DNA of 49,204 nt from JAIOPA01 sp964655175 (GTDB taxonomy: Bacteria > Eisenbacteria > RBG-16-71-46). The notes below the pieces were generated by a model. The model was given only the letters and a program-made list of their open reading frames with translations, did not search any database and was not told the origin of the DNA. Position numbers and translations under genes: made by a program. Location: positions 1 through 49,204 of the forward strand of contig CAZZLY010000014.1 of assembly GCA_964655175.1 (NCBI GenBank). The letters run 5' to 3'. Of the stretch, positions 1 through 7,914 are shown piece after piece; positions within the stretch are counted from its first letter, which is position 1; each line of letters begins with the position of its first letter.

Positions 1-1
1 A

Positions 2-1624
2 TCAGCGCGTGCGCTTCGCTCGCGACTTGCGCGTCGGCGTGGCGCGGCCCCAGCCGCCGCCGCCGGGGCTCGCGAGTTCGACGATCGCGCCCGCGGGCAG
101 GTCGGTCGTGAACTTGGCCGGCATCCGGCGCGTCGTGCGGCCGATCGCCACGCGCGTCTCGCCGGGCGCGCCGGCCTCGCCCCCCGCGAGCCCCCACGCT
201 CCGCGTGCACGCCGCTCGGCGATCACGGTGACGCGCGCGGGCGCGAGCAGTCGCACGCGCCGCTCGATGCCGTCGCCGCCCGCGTGGCGCCCCCGCCCAC
301 CGCTGCCGCGGCGCACGCGGAACGAGGCGACCTCGAGCGGGTACGCGTGCTCGAGCGACTCGATGGGCGTGTTGCGCGTGTTCGTCATGTGGCCCTGCAT
401 CGCGTCCTCGCCCGCGCCCGCGGGCCCACCACCGTGCCCCCCGCCGAGCGTCTCGTAGTAGGCGTACGCACGACCGCGACGCGGATCGACCCCACCGATG
501 AGCAGGTTGTTCATGGTGCCGTAGCTGGCGGCCGGTACGCGGTCGGGCAGCGCCTTCGCGTACGCGCCCAGCACCACGTCCACGATGCGCTGCGACGTCT
601 CGACGTTGCCCGCGCCCACCGCCGCCGGAGGGCGCGGATCCACCAGGCTGCCCGCAGGCGTGTGCAGTTCGATCGTGCGCAGCAGACCGTCGTTGACCGC
701 CACGTCCTCGGCGAGCACGACGCGCGTGGCGTACAGCACCGCCGCGGTCGTCACCGCGCGCACCGCGTTCACGGGGCCGGCCGCCTGCGGCGCGGTGCCG
801 GTGAAGTCGGCGCGCACGCGGCCCCCACCCAGCGTGAGTGTCACGCGGATGGGCAACGGCCCGTGCCCGAGCCCGTCGTCGTCGAGCACGTCCTCGCACA
901 TGAATCGTCCGCGCGGCAGCCCGGCGAGCGCACGGCGCGCATGACGTTCGGTGGCGTCGAGCAACGCGGCGGCCGCGCGTTCGAGACCCGCCGCCCCACC
1001 CCGTCGCGACAGCTCCTCGAGTCGGCGTGCGCCGGTGACCTGCGCGCCCACCTGCGCCGCGAGATCGGCGCGCCGCTCGTGCGGCGTGCGCACGTTGGCG
1101 AGCAGCAGCCGCAGCACGTCGGGCTGCTCGCGGCCCGCACGACGCAGGAACACGGGCGGGATGCGCAGCCCCTCCTCGTACACCTCGCGCGCGATCGGCA
1201 GCGAGCCCGGAGCGGCACCGCCCACGTCGGCGTGGTGCGCGCGGCTCGCGACGTAGAACGACGGTGCGCGCCGGCCCGGCAGGAACACCGGCGAGACCAG
1301 CGTGAGGTCGGGCAGGTGCGTGCCACCGTCGAACGGATCGTTGAGCAGCACGACGTCGCCGGGCGCGAACGGCGCGAGCGCGCGCGCCGCCTCGACCGCG
1401 CGCGGCATGCTACCCAGGTGCACGGGGATGTGCGCCGCCTGGGCGACCAGTCGCGCCTGCGCATCGAACACCGCGCACGAGTGATCCAGTCGCTCGGTGA
1501 TGTTGGGCGAATGCGCCGCACGCATGAGCGTGGCGCCCATCTCCTCGGCGCACGCCGCGAACAGGCCGCGGAAGAGCGCGAGCTCGACCGCCCCGGGTGC
1601 GCCCGACGCTCGGCGCGCGCTCAC
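2..1624 (-). CDS. hyuB: N-methylhydantoinase B / 5-oxoprolinase beta-type subunit (HyuB)
   Basis: HyuB-family protein of 540 residues, the usual length. With HyuA it forms an ATP-dependent cytosolic enzyme that opens hydantoin or 5-oxoproline rings; the substrate cannot be read from sequence. Family features visible: an N-terminal block starting VELALFRGLFAACAEEMG, then RAAHSPNITERLDHSCAVFD, LNDPFDGGTHLPDLTLVSPVF, and a glycine-rich C-terminal GGGHGGGPAGAGEDAMQGHMT-like segment. The start is GTG at 1624: GTG and the hyuA stop TGA share the 4 bases GTGA, so the subunits are translationally coupled. The frame stays open further upstream, but that would run inside hyuA. The stop is TGA at 2-4, so the gene is complete at the window edge. 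Confidence 0.92.
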   Translation of the reverse strand: MSARRASGAPGAVELALFRGLFAACAEEMGATLMRAAHSPNITERLDHSCAVFDAQARLVAQAAHIPVHLGSMPRAVEAARALAPFAPGDVVLLNDPFDGGTHLPDLTLVSPVFLPGRRAPSFYVASRAHHADVGGAAPGSLPIAREVYEEGLRIPPVFLRRAGREQPDVLRLLLANVRTPHERRADLAAQVGAQVTGARRLEELSRRGGAAGLERAAAALLDATERHARRALAGLPRGRFMCEDVLDDDGLGHGPLPIRVTLTLGGGRVRADFTGTAPQAAGPVNAVRAVTTAAVLYATRVVLAEDVAVNDGLLRTIELHTPAGSLVDPRPPAAVGAGNVETSQRIVDVVLGAYAKALPDRVPAASYGTMNNLLIGGVDPRRGRAYAYYETLGGGHGGGPAGAGEDAMQGHMTNTRNTPIESLEHAYPLEVASFRVRRGSGGRGRHAGGDGIERRVRLLAPARVTVIAERRARGAWGLAGGEAGAPGETRVAIGRTTRRMPAKFTTDLPAGAIVELASPGGGGWGRATPTRKSRAKRTR

Positions 1625-3654
1625 GAGCGGCCCGCCCGCGTGACCACGACCGCGCCGCTCGCGTGACGACGCGCGCACCAGCCCGGGGCGACCCACAACG
1701 TTGCGCCGTCATCGCACACGACCGCGGGCCCGCGCACGCCGGCCGCGGGGATCGCGTCGCGCGTGAGGGCGACCGCGTCGCGACGGCGGCCGTCGTGCCA
1801 CACGGTGATGCGCGAGCGCGTCGCGCGCGCGGGGCGCGGTACGGCGCGCTCGCGCGGCAGTGCCGCCGGCAGCGCCCCGCCCACTTCGACCGTGACCACC
1901 TCGAGCACGGCAGCGGGGTCCGCGAATCCGAAGCGGCGCTCGTGCGCCGCGTGGAAGCGTTCGGCGAGTCGCGCGAGCGAGGCGGCCGACACCGACAGTT
2001 CGTGCGCCTGACCGCGCACGCGCACCTCGGCGCGCCGCGTGAGCACGAGTCGCGACCGCTCGCCGGGCGCGAACGAGGCGCGCACCTCGCGCTCGAGCCG
2101 GGCGAACGCGCGTTCGAGCGCGGCCGTGTCGCGTGCGTCCACGAGCAGACTGCGCGAGCGTTCACGACGCGAGCCGCCCTCGAGCGCGCCCAGCGCGCAC
2201 AGCACGCCCGCCTCGCGCGGCCACACCGCGGCCGGCATCCCGAGCGCGGCCGCGAGCGCGCACGCGTGCAGTCCGCCCGCCCCGCCGAACACCACGAGCG
2301 CCGCCTCGCGCGGGTCCTCGCCCACCTCGACCGAGACACGGCGCAGCGCGGCTTCCATACGTGCCTCCGCGACACGCAGCACGCCGGCGGCGGCGACACG
2401 CGCGGACGCGACGCGCATCTCGCGCGCGAGTCGTGCGAGCGCGCGCTCGGCGGCGGTGCGATCGAGTGGCAGCGTGCCGCCCGCGAGCGACGTGCCGGGG
2501 ATCGCGCCCAGCACCACGAGCGCGTCGGTCACCGTGGCGGGCCCACCGCGGCCGTAGCACGCGGGGCCCGGATCGGCGCCGGCGCTCTCGGGGCCCACGC
2601 GCAGCACACCGCCGGCATCGAGGCGCGCGATCGAGCCGCCACCCGCGCCCACGGTGTGCACGTCGAGCGTCGGACACAGCACGGGGACCCCCGCGACCTC
2701 GCGCGCGCGCCGACGCGGCAGGCCGTCGTCGCCGGTGTCGCGCCCACCCAGGAACGCGCAATCGGTCGAGGTCCCGCCCACGTCCAGCGTGAGCGCATGC
2801 GCGAAGCCGCACGCGCGCGCGGCGGCGAGCGCGGCGCGCAGGCCGGCCGCCGGGCCCGACAACAACTGCCGCACGGGCTCGCGCCCCGCCTGTGCGACGG
2901 GCGCGGTGCCGCCGTGCGAGAGCACGACCTGCAGGTCGGCGCCCGCACAGGCGTCGGCGACGCGCGCCAGGTAACGCGCGACGCGCGGCGTGAGGAACGC
3001 GTTGGCGGTGGTCGTGGCGAAGCGTTCGTACTCGCGGATCTCGGGCACGAGTTCGCTCGAGACCGAGACGGGCACGCCGAGCGGCGCGAGCGCGCGCGCG
3101 AGGGCGCGCTCGTGCGCGGGGTTGGACCAGGCGTGCAGCAACCCGATCGCGACCGCCTCGGGCGCGGTGGCGCGCACACGGCGCACGACCTCGCGGATCG
3201 CGCGCGGCGAGAGCGGCGTGGTGACCGCTCCCCCGGCTCGCAGTCGCTCGGTCACCCCCACCCGACGCTCACGCGGCACCAGGGGTGGCTCGCGACGCGG
3301 CTGCAGCGCGTACAGATCGGGCCGATCCTGCCGACCGATGGCGAGCACGTCCTCGAAGCCCGCGGTGGTCACGAACGTGACGCGCGCGCCCTTGCGCTCG
3401 AGGAGCGCGTTGGTCGCCACGGTCGAGCCGTGTCGCACGCGGGTGCCGCGCCCCGCGCCCGCCCGCGCGAGCGCGGCCGCGACCGCGGTCGCGGGTTCGC
3501 GCGGGGTGGACGGGACCTTGAACGCCACGCGCCGACCATCACGCCACGCCACCACGTCGGTGAACGTGCCGCCCGTGTCGATGCCGATGGCGCGGGCGAT
3601 CGTGGGCCGCGCGGTTCGGGCGCGCGACCGGTCAGATCCGCGGCGTGCGGCCAC
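1621..3654 (-). CDS. hyuA: N-methylhydantoinase A / 5-oxoprolinase alpha-type subunit (HyuA)
   Basis: ATP-binding partner of HyuB in the hydantoinase/oxoprolinase family, about 677 residues. The N-terminal actin-like nucleotide motif AIGIDTGGTFTDVV and the second phosphate motif LTLDVGGTSTDCAFL are both present, followed by GPESAGADPGPACYGRGGPATVTDA, a family hallmark. Start choice is awkward: no ATG, GTG or TTG lies next to the conserved N-terminus. The nearest in-frame start is GTG at 3654, which has a GGAGG 4 bases upstream and overlaps the end of the preceding membrane-protein gene by 23 bases; I use it. It adds an Arg-rich tail of about 20 residues. The gene ends in the GTGA overlap with hyuB. 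Confidence 0.9.
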   Translation of the reverse strand: MAARRGSDRSRARTARPTIARAIGIDTGGTFTDVVAWRDGRRVAFKVPSTPREPATAVAAALARAGAGRGTRVRHGSTVATNALLERKGARVTFVTTAGFEDVLAIGRQDRPDLYALQPRREPPLVPRERRVGVTERLRAGGAVTTPLSPRAIREVVRRVRATAPEAVAIGLLHAWSNPAHERALARALAPLGVPVSVSSELVPEIREYERFATTTANAFLTPRVARYLARVADACAGADLQVVLSHGGTAPVAQAGREPVRQLLSGPAAGLRAALAAARACGFAHALTLDVGGTSTDCAFLGGRDTGDDGLPRRRAREVAGVPVLCPTLDVHTVGAGGGSIARLDAGGVLRVGPESAGADPGPACYGRGGPATVTDALVVLGAIPGTSLAGGTLPLDRTAAERALARLAREMRVASARVAAAGVLRVAEARMEAALRRVSVEVGEDPREAALVVFGGAGGLHACALAAALGMPAAVWPREAGVLCALGALEGGSRRERSRSLLVDARDTAALERAFARLEREVRASFAPGERSRLVLTRRAEVRVRGQAHELSVSAASLARLAERFHAAHERRFGFADPAAVLEVVTVEVGGALPAALPRERAVPRPARATRSRITVWHDGRRRDAVALTRDAIPAAGVRGPAVVCDDGATLWVAPGWCARRHASGAVVVTRAGRS

Positions 3655-4210
3655 GCGTCCTCCAGCGCTCGAACAGGAACACGAGCGCGACGAGTACCAC
3701 GAGCACGAACAACGCCCACGGCGGCACGGGGAACTCGTGCCCCAACCACGCGAGCAGCGCGAAGTACGGTACGCCGCCCAGGAACACGGCCAGGAAGTAG
3801 CGCGGCAGCGGATAGCGACCGGCGGCGGCGACCAGCTTGATGGGCGCATCCGGCAGCGGCGTGGCGCGCGCCAGCAGGATGGCGATGAAGAGCGCGTTCG
3901 GCGCGGTCGCGAGGGCCTTCGTCACCTGCTCGCGCGACGGGGCGAAGCGGCGCATGAACGGCGCGTCCGAATGCAGGACGGCGCGGAACACGATCATCTG
4001 CACCGTGCTGCCCAGCCCCGCCGCGATCGCGCCGAACAGACCCACCTGCCACGGCGCGAAGTGCGGCGCGTACGCGAGCAGCAACGGGGTCGAGGCGACC
4101 GCGAGCGTGGCGTTGTCCACGAACAGCAGCGCCAGCAGCCCGGGGAGCGACATCTCCGGCGGCGCGAGGCGCATGAGGTTCGAGACGAACGACGGCAGCA
4201 GGCCGGGCAC
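3632..4210 (-). CDS. VTT/DedA-like (SNARE-associated) integral membrane protein
   Basis: Predicted inner-membrane protein of 192 residues with several hydrophobic segments (LPGLLALLFVDNATLAV, VGLFGAIAAGLGSTV, YFLAVFLGGVPYFALLAWLG and a C-terminal ALFVLVVLVALVFLF). The central amphipathic and Gly/Pro-rich stretch resembles the VTT/DedA (TVP38/TMEM64) family, linked to membrane homeostasis and lipid flipping; the assignment is by pattern and only moderate. GTG at 4210 is chosen because GGAGG lies 4 bases upstream; ATGs at 4174 and 4153 are alternatives. It is the first gene of the transcript leading into hyuA and hyuB. No functional link to hydantoinase is obvious. Confidence 0.65.
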   Translation of the reverse strand: MPGLLPSFVSNLMRLAPPEMSLPGLLALLFVDNATLAVASTPLLLAYAPHFAPWQVGLFGAIAAGLGSTVQMIVFRAVLHSDAPFMRRFAPSREQVTKALATAPNALFIAILLARATPLPDAPIKLVAAAGRYPLPRYFLAVFLGGVPYFALLAWLGHEFPVPPWALFVLVVLVALVFLFERWRTRGRTPRI

Positions 4211-4303
4211 GGGGCCTCCGGTGGTTGCGGGGCGCGACGAGGTTCCCGCCGACAGTGACGCACCGCATGACACGGGGCAACCCCGCAGGGCCCACGAACA
4301 CGA

Positions 4304-4335
4304 GCGGCCCGCACCCGAGGAGGGGTGCGGGCCGC
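4304..4335 (-). terminator. hairpin terminator after the bactofilin-like gene
   Basis: Perfect 13-bp inverted repeat (arms 4304-4316 and 4323-4335) with a 6-base loop, starting 17 bases past the stop codon of the gene ending at 4352. There is no T tract on the minus strand. Confidence 0.6.
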
Positions 4336-4351
4336 CGCGTCGACGCGGGGT

Positions 4352-5719
4352 TCAGGCGATCGGACCGGAATCGGTCGGATCGGTCGGACTCGGGCTCGGC
4401 GCCGGACTCGGGGCCGCGCTCGGCACCGGGTCGGCGGTGGACATCATCACGGGAGCGGCCGCGGGCGCCTTCGGGGCGCGGAAGCGACGCCACCATTCCT
4501 GCAGCGATCGACGCTGGTACTCGGAGCGGATCATCGCACCGGCGCCGAACAGCCCCATCGCGACGAACGTGGCCCAGGCGACGACCTTGGCGATGACGCC
4601 CAGGAAGCCGAAGAACGGGATCAGGTGCACGAGGTCGCCCACGATCACGAGACCGATGACCGCGACCACGCCCTGGACGCCGGCCTGCGCCAGCGTGGGC
4701 GCGGGACGCCCCGTGCGCATCGCCAGCGCGCGGCCGACGATCGCGAACCCGACCGCCGCGCCCCACGCCAGCAGCACGGCGAGCAGCACGAAGTAGCCGA
4801 AGAACACCGCGAGCGCGAGCGGGATGCCGATGATCGTGATGCACAGCACCGCCATGACCAGCGCCACCGCGATGATGCCCGGGACGATCAGCATGAGCAT
4901 GAGCGCCGCGAGGATGGCCGACATGCCCGGCTCCTGACGGGCGCGTTCGATCGCGGCCTGCGTGCGACCGGGCGCAATGGCCGTGAACACGAACGTGAGC
5001 AGCAGCATGAGGACCAGGAAGCCCAGGTGCCCGAGGACGTGCCCCGCCCCGCCGTGCTCGCGGTGACGCGACCCGTGCCGCGATCCGGTCGCGGAGCCAC
5101 CGGCGGTCACGCGCTGGCCGCCGACGTGCGCGCCGTCCTCCTGCGTCAGCGTGCCGCCGATGGTGACCACGTCCCCATCGACGCGCGCGCCGTCGCGCAG
5201 CGTCACGTCGCCCCCGGTCGAGGACACGTCGCCCGTGACGTGGCCCTCGATCTCGATGTCACCGCCGAAGCTCACGAGGTCGCCGTCCACGCGGCCGTCG
5301 CGCCCGACGGTGAGATCGCCGCGGGTGGACGAGACCGTGCCCTTGACCGTGCCGAGCACCTCGACGTCGCCGCCCATCGTGGACACGTCCCCGTCGATGG
5401 TCTGCTCGCGCGGGATCGTGACGTCGTCGCCGAAGCGGGTGATGCGCCCGCTCACGCGACCGATGGCGGCGATCGCCGTATCGGCCTGCGCGACGGCCTG
5501 CGCCGCGGCGGCGTCCACCAGGGCGTCGAGGCTGTCGCCCCGCAGCCGCTCCGCGCGCTCGCGGGCGCGGTGGACGGCGGTGCTCTCGGCGGGCTCGGGC
5601 CGGAAGGTGAGCGTGGCCGCCACGGACCGGGTCGTGGTCGCGAGAGCGGGCAGTGCGACGGTCAGCGCGAGAACGATCGCCGACAGACCGGTCAGAAGCC
5701 GCGGATGGAGGTGGCGCAT
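4352..5719 (-). CDS. exported bactofilin-like (polymer-forming) beta-solenoid protein with C-terminal membrane domain
   Basis: 455 residues. A signal peptide (about 1-27, ending ALPALA) is followed by a short helical region, then residues 90-205 carry repeats of the form V-x-GDV-x-S-x-GGDV-x-I-x-G typical of bactofilin / polymer-forming cytoskeletal beta-helices. A Gly/His/Arg-rich linker (about 206-230) leads to at least five hydrophobic segments from about 231 on, and a Pro/Ser/Ala-rich tail (PSPAPSPSPTDP). The layout suggests an envelope protein with the solenoid outside the cytoplasm, unlike classical cytoplasmic bactofilins. The role is unknown; envelope scaffolding is inference. ATG at 5719 has GAGGAA about 7 bases upstream. 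The 268 bases upstream hold the lipoprotein terminator and a small hairpin (5823-5839) but no promoter I could recognise. Confidence 0.75.
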   Translation of the reverse strand: MRHLHPRLLTGLSAIVLALTVALPALATTTRSVAATLTFRPEPAESTAVHRARERAERLRGDSLDALVDAAAAQAVAQADTAIAAIGRVSGRITRFGDDVTIPREQTIDGDVSTMGGDVEVLGTVKGTVSSTRGDLTVGRDGRVDGDLVSFGGDIEIEGHVTGDVSSTGGDVTLRDGARVDGDVVTIGGTLTQEDGAHVGGQRVTAGGSATGSRHGSRHREHGGAGHVLGHLGFLVLMLLLTFVFTAIAPGRTQAAIERARQEPGMSAILAALMLMLIVPGIIAVALVMAVLCITIIGIPLALAVFFGYFVLLAVLLAWGAAVGFAIVGRALAMRTGRPAPTLAQAGVQGVVAVIGLVIVGDLVHLIPFFGFLGVIAKVVAWATFVAMGLFGAGAMIRSEYQRRSLQEWWRRFRAPKAPAAAPVMMSTADPVPSAAPSPAPSPSPTDPTDSGPIA

Positions 5720-5932
5720 ACGGGATTCCTCGTTTCGGGACGCGGGGTCACGGCGGACGTGGGAGCGGACCGGACCGGATCGTCGGGATGGCGAATGGCT
5801 CGGACCGCTCGGGTCGGACGCGGGCGGAGGGTTTCCGCCTCCCCTTACGCAGGTCCCCCGCTCCGGGTTGCCGTGGCCGAGGTCGTTCCTGGGTGGGCCT
5901 TGCGGCGCATGGGTCCCGGGGAGGAAAGCCGA

Positions 5933-5960
5933 AGGGAGTCGCGCGTGAGCGCGACTCCCT
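5933..5960 (-). terminator. hairpin terminator after the small lipoprotein
   Basis: Perfect 12-bp stem (5933-5944 with 5949-5960) and GTGA loop, 27 bases beyond the stop codon of the small lipoprotein gene. No T tract. Confidence 0.6.
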
Positions 5961-5987
5961 CGGGTGACACACGGGACATGGAGGGGC

Positions 5988-6170
5988 TTAGTGGGCCGCC
6001 GCCGTGTCAGCCGCCGGGGCAGCAGCCGTATCGGCCGCCATCGTCGACGTCGTCTCGGCCGGAGCCGCCGTTTCCGCCGGCGTCTCAGCCTTCTTGCCAC
6101 AACCCACCGCGACGAACGCGAGGGCGAGCGCCATCAGCGCCAGAGCAAAGAGCTTACGCATCGTGTGCAC
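5988..6170 (-). CDS. small Ala/Thr/Pro-rich lipoprotein
   Basis: About 60 residues. A short positive N-terminus (MRKLFA), a hydrophobic core and the lipobox FVAVGC are followed by a low-complexity tail of Lys, Ala, Glu, Thr and Pro (KKAETPAETAAPAETT). It is probably lipid-anchored and periplasmic; function unknown. GGAGG sits 5 bases before GTG at 6170 and 14 bases before ATG at 6161, so GTG 6170 is chosen; ATG 6161 would give a cleaner signal peptide. The gene has its own strong promoter (6379-6407) and a leader of about 200 bases, long for such a small gene. It is monocistronic, given the terminator at 5933-5960. Confidence 0.75.
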   Translation of the reverse strand: MHTMRKLFALALMALALAFVAVGCGKKAETPAETAAPAETTSTMAADTAAAPAADTAAAH

Positions 6171-6372
6171 GTTCACCTCCTCTCACGCTGCCACTCCCGG
6201 GCATTCGCCGGGGAGCAGCCGTGTTTTTCCACAAAGTCGTTGATCGTTCGGTGCCCATGAAAAAAACACCACGGATGAGGCGAGCGGTGTCGGGCAGGCT
6301 GCGTCCATGCGCTATGCGGTTGTGAGCGCGGCCGAGGCGATCCCCTTGCGGGTCGCACCTCCCAGTAAATCG
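6171..6372 (-). promoter_or_regulatory. long structured 5' leader of the small lipoprotein
   Basis: Between the predicted transcription start (about 6372) and the ribosome-binding site, the minus-strand RNA contains a run of 7 U (6260-6266) preceded by a weak ACACC/GGTGT stem. An 8-bp long-range pairing joins 6262-6269 to 6221-6228. A hairpin at about 6182-6216 (outer arms GCTGC/GCAGC, GAAT loop) abuts the Shine-Dalgarno. The stretch is AT-richer than its surroundings. Short open frames in it use rare AT-rich codons and look non-coding. The rest of the gene-free region, 6408-6519, holds only weak hairpins and a TGACAT direct repeat near 6458-6474. Confidence 0.4.
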
Positions 6373-6378
6373 CACCGC

Positions 6379-6407
6379 AGGCTAGGGTCCACACCCCCCG
6401 TTGTCAA
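6379..6407 (-). promoter_or_regulatory. sigma70-type promoter of the small lipoprotein
   Basis: TTGACA (6402-6407), a 17-base spacer and TAGCCT (6379-6384), read on the minus strand. The -35 is a perfect consensus in a very GC-rich genome. Confidence 0.65.
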
Positions 6408-6519
6408 ACCGTGGGAGGCACCGCACGGCCCCGGATGCAAGCCCGAAGGGCAGACATGACATCTTCTTGACATTGACGGGACGGGCCACTCCGCCTCGGA
6501 CGCCGGCAGCCCGCCGGGA

Positions 6520-7914
6520 TCACTTCCCGTGCGGCGGCAGCCCCTGCCGCATGAGCTTCTGGGCCGGTGTCTCGGGCAGCGGCTCGAGGCCCGGCGGCGG
6601 CTGATGCAGCACGTGCGGTCGATAGGTCGCGAACGAGAACGTCGGGCTGGTCGTGGGCGTGTGACAGGTGCGGCACACGGACTCGGCCACCGCCGGTGCA
6701 CCGTTCTCGCTCCAGTCGTGGTGCGACGTCCCCATGCCGTGGCACGCCTCGCACTGCACGTTGCCGAAACGCGAAGCGTCGTCCGCGGTGCGGAACCCGC
6801 CGGGTTGCTTGAATCCCGTCACGTGGCACGGAACGCAGGCGGGCGTGGACTCCTTCTGCAGATCGGCGAGCGTCTTCCAGGCCCGCGCGTGCGCGGTGGT
6901 GCGCCACTGCGCGTACTCGGCGGCGTGGCACTTGACGCAGTTCGCCATACCCAGGAAATGCGGTGCGGTCGCACCCGGTCGCGGCGCGGCCCCGAGCGCG
7001 GCATCGCGCGCACGCAGATGCGCGTTGAGCGAGTCCTCGAAGGTCTTCACGCGCGCGGCCATGGCCGGCTGGTTGCGCACGTCGGGCCCCAGGATGACGG
7101 TCGAACCCGCGATCGAGGCGGCACGCCCCTCGCCCGTCAGCCGCACCTCGGCGACGCCGACCTGCCAGCCCTGACTCCCCCCGTGCAGCACCATCGTGCG
7201 GCCGACGCGCACCCCGTCCATGAGCGCCGGCGTGCCCCCGCCCGCGACCACGACGTCGATGCCCGGCACCTGGACCGCGAGGCTCTCGCTGCCCGCCTTA
7301 CCCAACTGCGACAGCGCGACGATCACGCCCGCGCCCTGGGCGCGCAGCGCCGCGACGGCTCGCTGGGCCGCCGCCACCGGGGCGTCCACGCGCAGCGTGT
7401 CGCGCGCCGGGCCCAGATCGCTGTCCTCCGCGAGCACGCCGAACACGCCCACCTTGCGGCCCGCCACGGTCTCGAGTCGCCAGCCCTCGAACGCGGGCGT
7501 GCTCGTGTCGAAGCGCACGAGGTTGGCCGAGACGAGCGGAACGCCGGCCGCACGCGCGTGCTGCTGCAGGAACGAGTAGCCGAAGCGCAGATCGTTCGCG
7601 CCCACCCCGGCCACACGCGTGCCCAGCGAGGCCATGGCGGCCAGCATGAACGGGCCCGCCTCTCGCTCGTCCTCGTCGGCCGGGAAGAAGTTGCCCGCGT
7701 CCACGACGAACACCGCGCGCTGCTTCGTGCGCACGCTGTCGAGGAACGTGGCGCGCCGCGCGAGCCCACCCTTCGGGGTGTGGCAGCCGCACGGGCTCGT
7801 CTTGCCCTGCACGTCGTCGGTCGAGACGACGAGCATGCGGTCCACGGGCCGCGCGCAGCTCGTGAGCAGGGCGATCGCCGTGCTCACGAGCGCCAGACGC
7901 AGGTCAGATCGCAC
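6520..7914 (-). CDS. UshA-like degenerate metallophosphatase fused to a tetraheme cytochrome c (Cys form)
   Basis: 464-residue exported lipoprotein (lipobox LLTSC, Cys20). Residues 27-300 resemble the 5'-nucleotidase/UshA metallophosphatase domain, but usual metal-ligand motifs are changed: VDAGN for VDAGD, GANDLRFG for GNHE-like, ALSQLG for LSHLG, VVAGGGTP for GGHSH. Near the N-terminus is SPCGCHTPKGGLARRA with Cys42 and Cys44. The C-terminal part carries four CxxCH heme sites (about residues 326, 359, 388 and 414: CVKCH, CVPCH, CEACH, CRTCH), like cytochrome c554-type modules. This suggests a periplasm-facing redox protein rather than a phosphatase (inference). GTG at 7914 overlaps the 3' end of the upstream transsulfuration gene by 11 bases. 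It is a close paralog of the protein at 10695-12142, where TGA replaces the second Cys of the CGC motif. Confidence 0.85.
   Translation of the reverse strand: MRSDLRLALVSTAIALLTSCARPVDRMLVVSTDDVQGKTSPCGCHTPKGGLARRATFLDSVRTKQRAVFVVDAGNFFPADEDEREAGPFMLAAMASLGTRVAGVGANDLRFGYSFLQQHARAAGVPLVSANLVRFDTSTPAFEGWRLETVAGRKVGVFGVLAEDSDLGPARDTLRVDAPVAAAQRAVAALRAQGAGVIVALSQLGKAGSESLAVQVPGIDVVVAGGGTPALMDGVRVGRTMVLHGGSQGWQVGVAEVRLTGEGRAASIAGSTVILGPDVRNQPAMAARVKTFEDSLNAHLRARDAALGAAPRPGATAPHFLGMANCVKCHAAEYAQWRTTAHARAWKTLADLQKESTPACVPCHVTGFKQPGGFRTADDASRFGNVQCEACHGMGTSHHDWSENGAPAVAESVCRTCHTPTTSPTFSFATYRPHVLHQPPPGLEPLPETPAQKLMRQGLPPHGK

Noticed and set aside
1597..3840. Many long plus-strand frames (for example here, 18525-22217 and 26809-31161)
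   Set aside because: Antisense shadows caused by very high GC: His/Arg/Ala-rich, no domains, and lying over well-identified minus-strand genes.
5830..5885. Riboswitch-like look (CACGGCAACCC... then GCGTAAGG) upstream of the bactofilin-like gene on the minus strand
   Set aside because: Partial resemblance to c-di-GMP-I and other aptamers, but core positions do not line up; only a 6-bp hairpin at 5823-5839 can be supported.
6154..6394. Two short open frames in the leader of the small lipoprotein
   Set aside because: They use AT-rich third positions unlike every real gene here, overlap each other, and one ends in the Shine-Dalgarno; no family recognised.
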